Below, piece after piece: positions 1-11,360 of a DNA stretch of 64,000 bases (position 1 is the first letter of the stretch; the number at the start of each line of letters is the position of its first letter). The notes beneath the pieces were generated by a model, which saw nothing but the letters and a program-made list of their open reading frames with translations, made no database searches and was not told the origin of the DNA. The DNA is from Hydnum rufescens UP504 (taxonomy: Eukaryota; Basidiomycota; Agaricomycetes; Cantharellales; Hydnaceae): assembly GCA_014904985.1 (NCBI GenBank), contig MU128983.1:1-64000 (forward strand). Reading direction: 5' to 3'. A program made the translations under genes and the position numbers.

Positions 1-552
1 TGAGTCTCAGAAGTTGAAGCGGAGAAGTGTGACTCAAACCACTCGCTTATCTAACTGTGAGTCTGATACTCGTGCCTCGTTCTCAGACTCCGGCAAGGCA
101 AGTGCGATAAATTCAGGATCCTGAGCTTGATCCAGTTCTCCGCTTTCATCATGATCACATATATATAAGAAGCACTTAGCATATATATACTGAAGCTTCG
201 CAACCATGCAACAAATGAATCAGGAGATGCATTTAAAGGTGGAGGTGTTACCGACCTATCTCTACTCCATCACACCAGAACTCTGAGCTATGAAAGTCAC
301 CCCCTAAGTTTGCTTCTTATATACAGTATTCGGATTAAAACCCATGGGATGCGACACCTTCCTGGACTCAGATCGTGCGTACAACCCCCTGGATCACAAA
401 ACACAAATGAGAGAATTGTAAATACGATATTCGCCTCGAATGAAACCTGGTTTGGTTTGCCGGAAGGGATTATTTGGAATGTATTTTGTAGGGATTCAAA
501 AAAAATTCTGCCCAAAGAAGCCTTACCAGCATGCTTGAATTCACAACTCTCG
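1..552. other. Unassigned left edge
   Basis: This stretch lies downstream of the BRPF-like gene, whose stop codon is at 553-555. Most of it is probably 3' flanking sequence. On the minus strand a 40-codon open stretch of acidic, protein-like composition (about 155 down to a TGA near 36) could be the end of an exon. I found no start or clear splice acceptor for it. No RNA gene was recognised. Confidence 0.3.
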
Positions 553-3500
553 CTATGATTGCAAGTTGCCGGATCCCAGAAATGCTTCTTTCGCGTCCAC
601 ATCCAGCTCGGCCAGCGCCTTTCTACAAAGAAAATAAGCATACTTAATCGGGGCCGGAAGAAAATGGACCTTACTTGTATGCGTTGTGACATTCACGCTT
701 AAGAGTTGGAGACTTGAATTTCGCCTGCCCATAATTATTAGGAATGCGCCTTCACGATTGCTATGTGTCGGAAAGCTCACCGATAACAGGGCTTGATCAA
801 TTTCTGGCAGAAACGAGAACATGATTAGATACGTTCAAACTTTTTTTAAGCTGCGCACAACCGACCTGGTTCTTCCCCTAAGAGCTTCATCTGCTTTGGC
901 TTCATAACGCCCCTGCCAACATGTGTCTCGAGAAGCATCCCCCTGTCGAGTGCAAACGAGCTCACCAGGACTGCTTGTTATCGTAAAACTGTACGATATA
1001 CACGATTTCGCCTGCGTTCTTCTCGTTCTTCTGGGTCTGCTTGTACAGACTTTGAACATCCAGGGGTACCCGTCCATCATCGATTTCAAACACGACAGCA
1101 GGCCAGAAAGGGAATGATGCTGTACAAAACGGGTCGGCTCCAAGGCCGGTGAGGGAACAGACCACACGTACGAGCTTTAGCCCAGACTGCGAGACAATTC
1201 CCGTTAGTGGACATGCCTCTTTGGACATAATACCCACATACCTAACGTTCCTCCAGGCAAGAATTTCCCTATTTCCACCGGGACAGCAGGTGTGATTTCG
1301 CGTTCAGAACTGGCATCCGTTGGTTTTGATGACGAAGGATTCTCTCCTCTGTCATCATCTAAGTCACTGAGTTCACTTAGGTCACTGGAATCCGGGTCGA
1401 TGGGCTGTTCAGTTTGAGTTCGAGACTCAATCTGTTTGGGTGGAGACGGAGGTAAGCCTCCCAATTCTTCCCCGGATCCTTCAGGAATTGTCAGTCCAAG
1501 AGGCTGTTCAGTCACAGGCCCACTAGGTACGAGCTCCATAGAAGGGCCAGATCCAGGCGTGCTATCTAGCACCATATCATGGTCGGTAGCAACGTTATGA
1601 TTATGCACCGTCGAAATGTCTTGGGGAATTGAGGCCGTCGTCGATAGACGCGGTTTTTTGGGCTCCCGTTCTACAAAGCATGATGACTCTTAAGTATGAT
1701 GACGCGGGAAAGATGCAGCGTGACGACGCACCTCGCCGGGGAGGAGAGGCGTTGACCCGCTTAGAAGCAGAGGGGCGATTCCTCTTTGATCCGTCAGGCA
1801 AGACCCAACCTTGATTGAACATCTTGAAGCTCTGCTTATTATCTACTTCCTCTACCAACTGGGGCATCCCAGAAGGAGGAGATGGGCGATAATTTTCCTC
1901 GGGCTCTTCAACCTCCACATCTCTGCTCCTCTTCTTTCCTTGAAGAGTGTGCCGTTTCTGCGCTTTCGCGTCAGCCGCCGCCGCCGCCGCCGCCGCCGCC
2001 GCCCGTTCCAACGTGGCCGCCTCCTCGGCCGCCTCCCTTTCGGCCGCTGCTTTGACCTCGGGTGGTGGGGCATTCGCCTCCGCCTCAAATGCAGCAGCCA
2101 GCGCCCTGGCGCTCCGTGTCCTTGCAGGTGCAACTCGAACTGTCTTCGGGGAGACCGAAGGAGGAAAGACCGGAGCTGGACCATGATCAGGCTGCCCGGG
2201 TGAGGAAGGATCGAGGCGATCGTCGCCCTCTGTATCTGCACCTGTCGGCTCAGTCGTCGTCCCGGGGCTCCTCGTCATCCTGGATCCACGGACCTCAGGT
2301 GCCATCTCCAACGCCTGAGACGAATGGACTACATGCACCACTCGCAGTCGTCGGTCACGGATACGGATCTTAGGAACACCGACGCCGGTGGATTTTAGAG
2401 CCTTGGACGGCATTGGTGGCGTCTCTTTTCGGCGTTCAAGCTCTTGAAGAAAGAGTGAAGCAAGGGGGTCGGGTTCGATTATCAAGTCCGTCGAATCCTT
2501 AAGAGACGTCGGAGAGCAGAGGATGCGAAGGATTTCCAGAGATTGTTCGAGATCGCCAATAGACGGTGTATCGGCTGGTTGAGATGCCGAAGAGATTTGT
2601 GAACGCGAGATGATGTCCAGTTTAGCCAATATTGGGGCAGATGAGACCTTAATTCTAGCTGCCAATTTATGATATCCATGCTCAGGTTTGTTGTACAACG
2701 TACTGTTGTCCAAAACGAGGAGGATATCAGTCTGTAAAATATGTCGATCAGACGAGGCCAAATTAAAAAAAGATGTTACTCACTTTGAACTCCTCAACAG
2801 TGCCATACGCGTGGAGATCGAGCTTCTCCTTGATACGGCTCCAGTTCATCGGGTTTTTCACTATTGTATCATAATCAGGGGCCTGTGCTCGGGATACGGG
2901 ATGCTCAAAGAGATGCGATCGGTCGAGACTTCGAGTACATTATCAGGATAAAAAATGACCCAAACATGCCATAACTAATGCCGCACCTGGATACTTGCTC
3001 GAAAGCGGAGCGAAGAGGAGCATCATGAGGGAATAAGGTGTTATCGACGATGGAGAATATGATGTGAGATTGTCGGGTTTTTTCTTTTTCACGTTTTCGG
3101 GCAAGTTCTGCCAGCATGCGTACTTTTTCAACATCGCTTCGGATTCGGATGAGATACTATAAAGGCGTTGAGAGATCAGTGAAGAGCATGAGAAAAGTAG
3201 ACCAAGGTGCCGACTTGTAATCTGCTTTGCTTTGCTTCGTCCGTCTGCTGTTTACTTATTGAAGAAGCTGTCCATGGCTTAAGAAGATCCGCATCAGCCG
3301 TCCCGTAAACATAAAACCGCACAAACCCATACACACTTCGAGGTGCAGTCTTTTGAGCAGAGGTGCCCCCCTCCTAGCTTCACGCTTCAAACTCCAGTAC
3401 TTGCACACTGCGAGCAAAAAGACCGGTTTCTTGCGCATCGATATTCGACTAATGTAATCAACAAGCCGAGAAACGACAATGGCCGGAACAAGTGGAGGTC

Positions 3501-5011
3501 CGAGACGATAGGTCTTGGCGTACGCCCGTGCGCTCTTATTAGACTTAGGTGTTGGGGGTGGTGTTGTAGTCTCCGGATCCTCTGGAGGTTGGGTTACTGC
3601 GGAGGTTTTCATATCATGCTACAATCGATTTCTAGAGGATCAATGACTCGAGAGGGATCGAAAGAAAAGAGGATCTGACCGGAAGATGCTTTTCACAAAA
3701 GGCTCTGAGGGGAGGCTCTGGTGCAGGCACGTCGTGATGATCCGGGTCTGGCAGGGTCTTCATTGGCATCAACATATTATGTTTGCGGGCGCATGTGACG
3801 TGGAACGCAGTGAAACAGGATCGATTGTCACATTGGATGCAAGCTCCCATGCGGTTGGGGCACAATGAGCATGCCTGTTGATGAATGAATGATTGAAGTA
3901 GTCAAGAGCCTTATTTCAACAGAATTAAATAAATGCATCGACAGACCAGTTTCCATCGATTCTTGGGGATTTTCCTGACGTTATCGATAGGTTCCATGAA
4001 TACTTGATTTCCGACTGTAATTTCTGGGACCCATATGGCACAAAGCAAATGCGCCCATTTGGCTTCAGTGGTCTGCTTGAATGCCCCGCCTTCGTTCGGA
4101 CATAAGATACATGACTACTAATAAGGTCACGCAACAGTGGGGTGAGGGAGCGGAACTGGACACTTACGACCGGAGTTTCTGGGGCAACGGTACATTTTCG
4201 ACAGAGCCACTGTCCTTCTGGAATATACGGGACGCCGTAGCAATCTGATTAAAAGAAGTCAAAGGATGAAAGTTGAGTGAATCCACAAAATTTACCCTGG
4301 TGGACCGCGAGATTGCAACCATCGCAAAAGACAATGGCATTACTGTTCTCTCCTTCTCCGTCATCACAGATTGCACATGTGGAATCTTCAGAGGGCAAGG
4401 CCGTATCTTGCTTTGGTACACGCTTCATCTGGTGCATGAAGGATCAATATACTGAGCGAGCATGAAACCAATTTGGCTTACGAGATCGAACCACTCTTTC
4501 TCAAGTCGGTCCATAATTATTTCAAAAGTCTCGTAGGAAACTTGATCCATTTGTTCTTTCCGACGCTCAGCATTAATGACATCCAGCCACTCCTGGTCTA
4601 GCACGTGACCTTGGTTAGTAGAGGCGAAGCTATTTGCTGTAAAGGGTATACCTTGCTCATCCATGTCGTATTCGACTTGATGCGCCAGCTCAGCCTCTAT
4701 GGGTTCAATGTGCCGAATATAGTGATCTGGCATGGTGAAATAATCCGTGTCATTATCTGCATCATTCTTTAGCTATCATTGTCAGAACGGGTGGAAAGAG
4801 TGCACGCACATCCGAAGCTCCGCGCCTGTGCGTCGTTAATGCCAATTGGGCGGGTGGGGACGTCACTATCGACTTTGCGGAAAGAGACCTTCCTAACATT
4901 AGTAAGCGGGCGTGCCTCAGGACACAAATATTGGCGAAAATAGGTTCGGTGAGGGGCTCACGGGAGCTGGGGAACCTGGGAAATGGTCAGAGAAGAGGCG
5001 CGCCTCGCCAT
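553..5011 (-). CDS. nto1: BRPF/Nto1-like histone acetyltransferase scaffold (PHD, extended PHD, bromodomain, PWWP)
   Basis: This is a multi-exon gene. The start (ATG complement at 5009-5011) opens with [12 protein letters not shown], and the first intron has a GTGAGC donor. In order the protein shows: an enhancer-of-polycomb-like segment ([20 protein letters not shown]); a PHD finger ([20 protein letters not shown]); an extended PHD with [20 protein letters not shown]; a helical segment; a bromodomain ending with [20 protein letters not shown]; a long disordered linker with a pure alanine tract; and a C-terminal PWWP domain ([13 protein letters not shown]...[10 protein letters not shown]). 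This is the BRPF1 order. In yeast and animals such proteins hold MYST acetyltransferase complexes (NuA3/MOZ) on modified histone H3. The PWWP and bromodomain suggest reading of methylated and acetylated chromatin. The gene shares a 90-base divergent promoter with ZPR1. The family is clear, but exact exon ends in the linker are not. Confidence 0.86.
1974..2002. repeat. GCC trinucleotide repeat encoding poly-alanine
   Basis: About ten uninterrupted GCC/GGC triplets lie inside the BRPF-like gene. On the minus strand they encode an alanine run in the disordered linker between the bromodomain and the PWWP domain. This is a pure microsatellite and so likely to vary in length between strains. Confidence 0.9.
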
Positions 5012-5101
5012 TTCTGGTGGTTGATGATAGCACCAAGGAGCTGTGAGGCTGTGAGTGACTTACCGGAACATGCCGGAGGGCCTCACAACAGCCCGACTAA
5101 A
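5012..5101. promoter_or_regulatory. Compact divergent promoter, BRPF-like gene / ZPR1
   Basis: Only 90 bases separate the two start codons. Both 5' UTRs and the shared core promoter must therefore fit here or overlap the first exons. No TATA box was recognised. Confidence 0.6.
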
Positions 5102-6987
5102 ATGTCAGCCGATCCGTTCTTCCCGCCGATCCGGGACGCTGCTGAGAAAACAGAGCGCCTCCCTGACAACGACTCTGGAGAGCTGGATGGACCGATCGCC
5201 AAAGAGGACGACGAAGAACGCCCATTGCAGGAAGTTGAGAGTCTATGTATGTCGTGCGGGGAACAGGTCGGCAAATCTTGGGTATCGAGTCCATTCCTCA
5301 GTCATTAAATCCCCCTTGGACTTGAAGGGACGGACCAGAATGCTATTGACTTCGATACCCTACTTTAAAGAAGTCATTATCATGTCGTTTCGATGTGAAC
5401 ACTGCGGGGCAAGTAATAACGAAATACAATCAGCAGGCGCATATAGAGGTAATTGGCTACCGCATTATATTTGTGGGTCGCGTTGACACCATTTTATTTC
5501 TCAGACTACGGGACGGTATACACTGTGAAGGTTTTTGACCGTGAAGATCTAGACAGACAGCTTGTGAAAGCCAACACATGCACAGTTACTATACCCGAGT
5601 TCGAATTGACCATCCCAGCGGGTCGCGGTCAGCTTACCACCATTGAGGGTCTCTTCCGTGACGTAATACAAGATCTTTCGGCTGATCAGCCACTGCGACG
5701 AATACAAGACGAGGTCACGTATGGAAAGATTCAATCACTTGTTGATGGACTCTCAGAAATTATTGCTGATTCTGATTCCGACGAGTCCGACCCCCCTAAC
5801 ATCACTCGTGAGCGCAAGAAGAAAGAGCGCCTTGAGAAGCCCATTCGCTCGTTTACCGTCATTCTCGATGACCCTACCGGCAATTCCTTCATCGAGTTTC
5901 GCGATTCGATGGCTGACCCAAAATGGAGCATGAGACAATACAATCGTACGCGGGAACAGAATGCGGAGCTTGGGCTCGCTTCTGCAGATGTGCCGCCTGA
6001 TTCTGCCACCGTTCTCCCTCATAAAATTGTCCTAACCGCTGAATCTAAGGAGGAGGCATCTGAAGCTGCCCTGAATGCCAACGAGGACATCTTTGTGTTT
6101 CCTGGCGTCTGTGCATCATGTGGGCATGCCCTTGACACGATGATGAAGAAGGTTGTCATTCCTTACTTCAAGGTTAGCCATCCATTATATCATCTAAGGA
6201 TTGTACAATAGTTGAATAGGATCTGTTCTCAGGATATTATCATCATGTCAACGAATTGCGCCGTATGTGGCTATCGAGACAACGAAGTCAAATCGGGTGG
6301 CGAGATTGCACGTCAAGGCAAGAAAATAACTCTCAGAGTCGAAGACGCTGAAGATCTTGGGCGAGATATCCTGAAGGTGCATTTTGATAAGGAATTGGCC
6401 TCGCTCTCTTGATCTCACTTGAGCATCCATAGAGCGAAACGTGCGGCCTTTCCATACCTGAGATCGATCTCGTCTTGCAACCAGGCACCCTTGGCGGGCG
6501 CTTCACTACACTTGAGGGTATTCTTATACAAGTGTATGAAGAGCTCAACGAGAAAGTGTTCATGGGAGATTCTGTCAAAACTCCGCATATAACGCTGAAG
6601 CAGGCGGCAGCAGATGAAGAAGAGGCAAGGAACGAGACCGTTAATTATCGGAACAAGTTTTCAGAGTTCCTAGGACATCTCAAAGCCGTGCGTAGGCTCT
6701 TTGTGCTCATCTTGGGCTTCCTTCCTTAACGGGGTCATCTCGGACATGCCTTATAGATCATGGCAGCAGAACGTCCGTTCACCCTGATCCTGGATGACCC
6801 TCTTGCAAATTCTTATCTCCAGAATCTCTATGCCCCTGACGAAGATCCGAACATGACAGTAGAGATCTATGATCGGACATTCGAACAAAATGAGGATCTT
6901 GGATTGAATGATATGAAATTAGAGGGGTACGGGGAGGATCCTACTGAGACAGAGAAGATGCAGGCTCGAGGGATTTCTCATGCCTGA
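5102..6987 (+). CDS. zpr1: ZPR1 zinc-finger protein
   Basis: The protein has two copies of the ZPR1 module. Each starts with a C4 zinc finger: the first is CMSCGEQ with [11 protein letters not shown], the second [14 protein letters not shown] with [10 protein letters not shown]. Each is followed by a beta-rich domain carrying the family signature ([10 protein letters not shown] / [14 protein letters not shown]) and a conserved 'ILDDP..NS' segment. ZPR1 binds eEF1A and acts as its dedicated folding chaperone; it moves between cytoplasm and nucleus in growing cells. At least five short introns were placed, for example before [13 protein letters not shown] and before [14 protein letters not shown], and all keep frame. 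The start at 5102 is the first ATG after the divergent promoter and gives a short acidic N-terminus usual for fungal ZPR1. Full length with no visible break. Confidence 0.95.
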
Positions 6988-7086
6988 CAAACAAATAGCA
7001 TACACCATGTACCGACATGATAATGTTAACATTGTAGGTGAAGCTTATGTAACGAAGCGATTCCAACTCTTCCATGTCCCGCTGTT

Positions 7087-8627
7087 ATGGAATTTCGAGC
7101 AAGTGCCGGGGAAATTGAGCGGATTGATCGTGCGTTGGCACGGATCAGATACAAGGAGCTCCAACTTCTCAGAGAACTTGCATACCAGCGAGAAGAACTA
7201 AATGCGTTGCATATCGTACGCAAATTGGCCACATCGACTTTGGCGCCTATCCACAGACTCCCCAACGAGGTGCTTGGGGAAATCTTTCTTTGCGGTACGG
7301 AAGGGTGAGACAAATTCGTGTGCTCTCTCCCAAGTCATAGGCCGTAACATTATATGCACTCTGCCTTAGGCCCTGGGATGACGACGAGTGCGACGCGTTC
7401 GTTGGCCTTGTGTCCTTGGTCTCAAAGAGGTGGTATCAAGTTGCAATTGGGACTCCTGCAATCTGGAAACGAATTAATCTTGCCTCAGTCGACCTCACGA
7501 TATTGAGAATGCGGCTAGAACGCTCCAAAGACCTCTCGATTGACATATATGCGGAATGGGGGATAAACGCGTCTCCTCAGTATATTCACGAAGCTATGAC
7601 ATTGCTCTGCTCTTGCATGCACCGCTGGGGGTCTCTGGCATTCAGATTTGTCGGAATTACACCATTTCGTGACTTCCTTGACGTTGCAAGGTGGGCATTC
7701 CTCCAATATCGGTGATTGTAAGTCGAACTGAGCAGAGTTTGGTGATAGACGGTGTCAGGGTGCAGCTCCTCGTTTACACACCCTTTCGATCATGATGGAC
7801 CGATATGCCCAGCGTCTTGAACACCCTGCTGTCCCTCTCAATATGACCATGCCAGTTATTCGCCACCTGCAATTGGACGGTGTCCAGATTGAATGGAAGT
7901 GCGTGGAGGCTGTCACCAAGGTCGTCATGAACCAGATCCATCCATCGTTGCAGTGGTCTGACCTCTCCAACATCCAAAAACTGCACCTCACTGACGAATG
8001 GTACTTCATCGTGGATCGAGCAACATACCCTTGCCTACCAAGACTTGAAGAATTGACGGTGACGAAGCGGACCTTGGGGTCTGTCCTCCAAATCAGCATG
8101 CCGTCTTTGAAAACTCTACGCGTCTTAAAGGGCACAGGTGGCTTCTATGAGCCCTGGGAAACCAAACTCTGCGAATATCACCATATTCCTAATCTCACCA
8201 CTTTCGTCTTCGGGTCCAACATACAAGTGCCCACGCCCTTTCTGTTGCACGTCCTGAGGAAGATGCCAGTTCTCATTAATATCCGATTTGACGGTTACGC
8301 TCCCGCCGACGACCTCTTCTATACGTGGGCAACGACATCCGTGTCTCCGGACCCGGGTGATTGGATCTGCCCACACCTGAGGAGCCTTTCGATTCACGGG
8401 GCTCGGAGAGATCCAAGTGGTGCAGTAGGGGTATTTCTCAAGGTCGTGGGTTCTCCGGATATGCGAGGGTTACTCCTGCTTATGTCCATCTGTCTTTCTA
8501 GTCACGCTCTGGTCCTAGGGGGAGACTACCGGTACCATTGAGTGGTTGGATACTCGAGATGGACTCGGATCCCTTGAGCGAAGAATCAGAGGAAGAGTAT
8601 AACAGTAGCGGCAATAGCGATTTCTAA
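7087..8627 (+). CDS. F-box domain protein, LRR-like C-terminal region
   Basis: The N-terminal helix carries a coiled coil (RYKELQLLRELAYQREELNA) followed directly by an F-box core, HRLPNEVLGEIF. After an intron the F-box continues with LVSLVSKRWYQVAIGTPAIW. This helix-plus-F-box layout is typical of the large agaricomycete F-box families. The rest is a leucine-rich-repeat-like region (for example IRHLQLDGVQIEW, LPRLEELTV) without strict repeats. A phase-0 intron at 8431-8501 (GTATTT...TCTAG) moves the frame to an acidic tail, DPLSEESEEEYNSSGNSDF, ending at 8625-8627; without this intron the protein would stop at 8541. It presumably acts as a substrate receptor of an SCF ubiquitin ligase. The substrate cannot be told. 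These families turn over fast, so no symbol is given. Confidence 0.78.
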
Positions 8628-8758
8628 TTGTGGGAGAGAACCAGACCCGTCGCCCAGGCCCTATAGAGGACATGAGAGGAATGCATTCTTCGTGGTGTCA
8701 GGTTGCGATTAAGCAGTGGATTCGTCTGTCAACATATTTACACTGCCCATTTCCCGCT

Positions 8759-9069
8759 CTATGATTGCGAAGTAGCGGCGGCGACGGCAGCTGCACGCTC
8801 AGCATTGTACTTGATGTAGAAGGCCTCTTCACGACGAACTGATGGCACTGGACTTCAGTAAAGGGAAGCGGGAGAGCAGAAAAGGAATAGGACCTGAAGG
8901 GAGCTTGACACCGTACCTATGCGGGCAAGATAAATTAGGAAAAATGACCCGGAGAAAGGAGGTTTACAGACCAGTATGCAAAGCTGGAGGCCGTACCAAG
9001 GCCCAAGGCAGAAGTGAGGTCAAGAATGAGCCTCTTGCGAAGTTTGCCGGTGATGGGGGCGATAGGCAT
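8759..9069 (-). CDS. cox9: Small cytochrome c oxidase subunit, COX9/VIIa-like
   Basis: This short gene is split by introns. Exon 1, starting at 9069, reads MPIAPITGKLRKRLILDLTS and then ALGLGTASSFAYW. That matches fungal Cox9 (subunit VIIa): a short N-terminus, a basic patch, then a single transmembrane helix. The last exon reads VRREEAFYIKYNAERAAAVA and stops at 8759-8761, matching the matrix-side tail of the family. A short middle exon (YGV...) lies between; its 3' junction is ambiguous (donor GTCCTA or GTGTCA). The product would be about 65 residues, the usual size. It would be a nuclear-encoded subunit of complex IV in the inner mitochondrial membrane. It diverges from the PP2A B-subunit gene (257 bases between starts) and ends 131 bases from the F-box gene. 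Confidence 0.8.
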
Positions 9070-9326
9070 TGTGGTGGTTTTGTGTTGCGGAACTTTTGGG
9101 ACCAATTCACCGCCAGAGCGCGAAACCGAACTTGAACCTCAACCGTGCACCATCCTCACTTCCCTTCCCCGTTTTCCTGCGCCACTTCCCTTTGCTTACT
9201 ATCCCTCCGGCCCTTTCGAACTCTGTGCTTTTATCCGGCCCACAGTTCACCGTTTCTGTGACTTCCGTAGATCATTTCTCGTCTATCAGGTTTCGGCGCT
9301 AAATCACTCCTTGGGTTCCCACTATC

Positions 9327-11110
9327 ATGGAGGGAGACGCGTCTAGCTCATCTCCTTGGCGCTTCGCCCAGTGTTTTGGTGACAAGGGAGAGGTTGACGA
9401 TATCACCGAGGGTACGCACTGCACTGACTACGCACTTCGTGTCATTGCTCACTAACGTCTTATCTTCTTTGCAATCAGCTGATATCATCTCCACCGTCGA
9501 GTTCGATCATACAGGAGATTACCTCGCTACTGGCGACAAAGGCGGCCGTGTCGTTCTCTTTGAACGGAACGAGTCCGTACGTTATATCTCCCCTGTATCG
9601 CGTGCCCTCCGTGCATGTTCATATTCCTTCTCGATCGATCTAGAAAAAGGGCTGCGAATACAAGTTCTACACCGAATTTCAGTCACACGAACCAGAATTC
9701 GATTACCTCAAATCCCTTGAGATCGAGGAGAAGATTAATAGAATCAAGTGGTGCAAGCGACAGAACGCTGCCCATTTCCTTCTCTCAACAAATGGTATGT
9801 CCTCCTGTGATCCCAAGTCACCAAACCATTTGGTGAACCTTTCTCCCCGTCAATACGAAACAAGATAAGACAATCAAACTGTGGAAAGTCTTCGAGAAGA
9901 ATCTCAAAATTGTTGCATCCAATAATCACCACGATGAGAAGCAGCAGCCACTACCGACACCCATCGATCCCAGCGCATTACGATTGCCGCGGATGCTGAA
10001 CCAGGACAAGATTGTAGCCGCTGTCCCTCGAAAGGTCTACCAAAACGCCCATGCGTATCATATCAATTCGATCTCGATCAACTCTGACGGCGAAACCTAC
10101 ATCTCTGCCGATGATCTTCGAATCAACCTTTGGAACCTCAACATTAGTGATCAGAGTTTTAGTTCGTGCTTCGTGAATACCTCAATCGTTCAGAATCCAG
10201 TCTGACCCTAAGTGTCTAGACATTGTCGATATCAAACCCGTCAATATGGAAGAGCTGACAGAGGTCATCACGGCGGCCGAATTCCACCCTCTGCATTGCA
10301 ATCAGTTCATGTATTCGAGTTCCAAAGGCACCATCAAGCTATCTGACATGCGCGATTCTGCACTATGCGACCGTCACGCGAAACGTGTGTCATTTATTTG
10401 GTCTTCCGAAGTTAGGCTACCTATCTTATCCCTTCTCTCGTTCAGAATTCGAAGAAGAGGAGGATCCAACAAACCGTTCATTCTTCTCTGAGATCATCTC
10501 ATCTATTTCAGATGTAAGATTCAGCCGAGATGGGCGGTACATTCTCTCTCGAGATTACCTGTCGCTCAAGATTTGGGATGTCAACATGGAGAGTCGACCA
10601 GTTCGGACGATCCCTATCCACGACCATTTGCGGGGTAAGCTATGCGATCTATACGAGAATGATTGCATATTCGACAAGTTCGAGTGCACGTTCAGTGGAG
10701 ACGGATCGTATGTCCTTTTGACCATTACAGGTCATTTCCTTCATTCATACTCTTCTATTGCTCCTAGACAAGTAATGACCGGCTCATATCACAACTATTT
10801 CCGTATTTATGATGTGGATGGTGGTGGGCCTGGGTCAGAAGTTACTCTCCAAGCAGACAAATCGGCGTTCAAAGCCAAGAAGATCGGTGGTCCACTGGGA
10901 AAGCCTTCCGGGAAACCTAACGGGGCGAAGAAGGATCCAATCATGGCGGAGGCAATCGACTTCAACAAGAAGATCTTGCACGGTAGCTGGCATCCCAGAG
11001 AGAATACGATTGCAATCGCTGTACGTGTACACTGTCTCTCATCACGACCATCTTATTCACCTGCGATTCGTTAGGCAACAAATAATCTGTTCCTGTTTAG
11101 TAGCGTCTAA
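9327..11110 (+). CDS. cdc55: Protein phosphatase 2A regulatory subunit B (PR55/Cdc55)
   Basis: This is the WD40-propeller B subunit that directs PP2A to substrates in mitosis and morphogenesis. The sequence contains the family hallmarks in order: [59 protein letters not shown], the propeller blade [14 protein letters not shown], then [20 protein letters not shown], and [19 protein letters not shown]. It continues with [31 protein letters not shown] and [11 protein letters not shown]. About eight short introns were bridged in frame. The last exon encodes [11 protein letters not shown] and a stop at 11108-11110, the usual family C-terminus. The gene looks complete and highly conserved. Confidence 0.95.
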
Positions 11111-11360
11111 TCGCACGAGCGCTCTTTGTGATCGTCGATACGCCATGGACATGACCGCTTCACCTCCGTCGTCATTCTTTCTCTCCCGTCGCACGTTTCA
11201 TATGAAGGGGCTTTTATCATACTCAGTACACTCCTATGCATGATTGTACATATAAGACCTTTCAGCACTAAATCCACGCCAGCATGTGTGTATCGCCGTT
11301 GAATGTTTGGTCTGGCATTCTCCGTGAAAGCCTCCGGGACATCCCCCTAAACTTCATGCC

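Noticed and set aside
297..692. CCCH-finger-like [12 protein letters not shown] on the minus strand
   Set aside because: The upstream cysteine is missing and the stretch overlaps the well-supported last exon of the BRPF-like gene in another frame.
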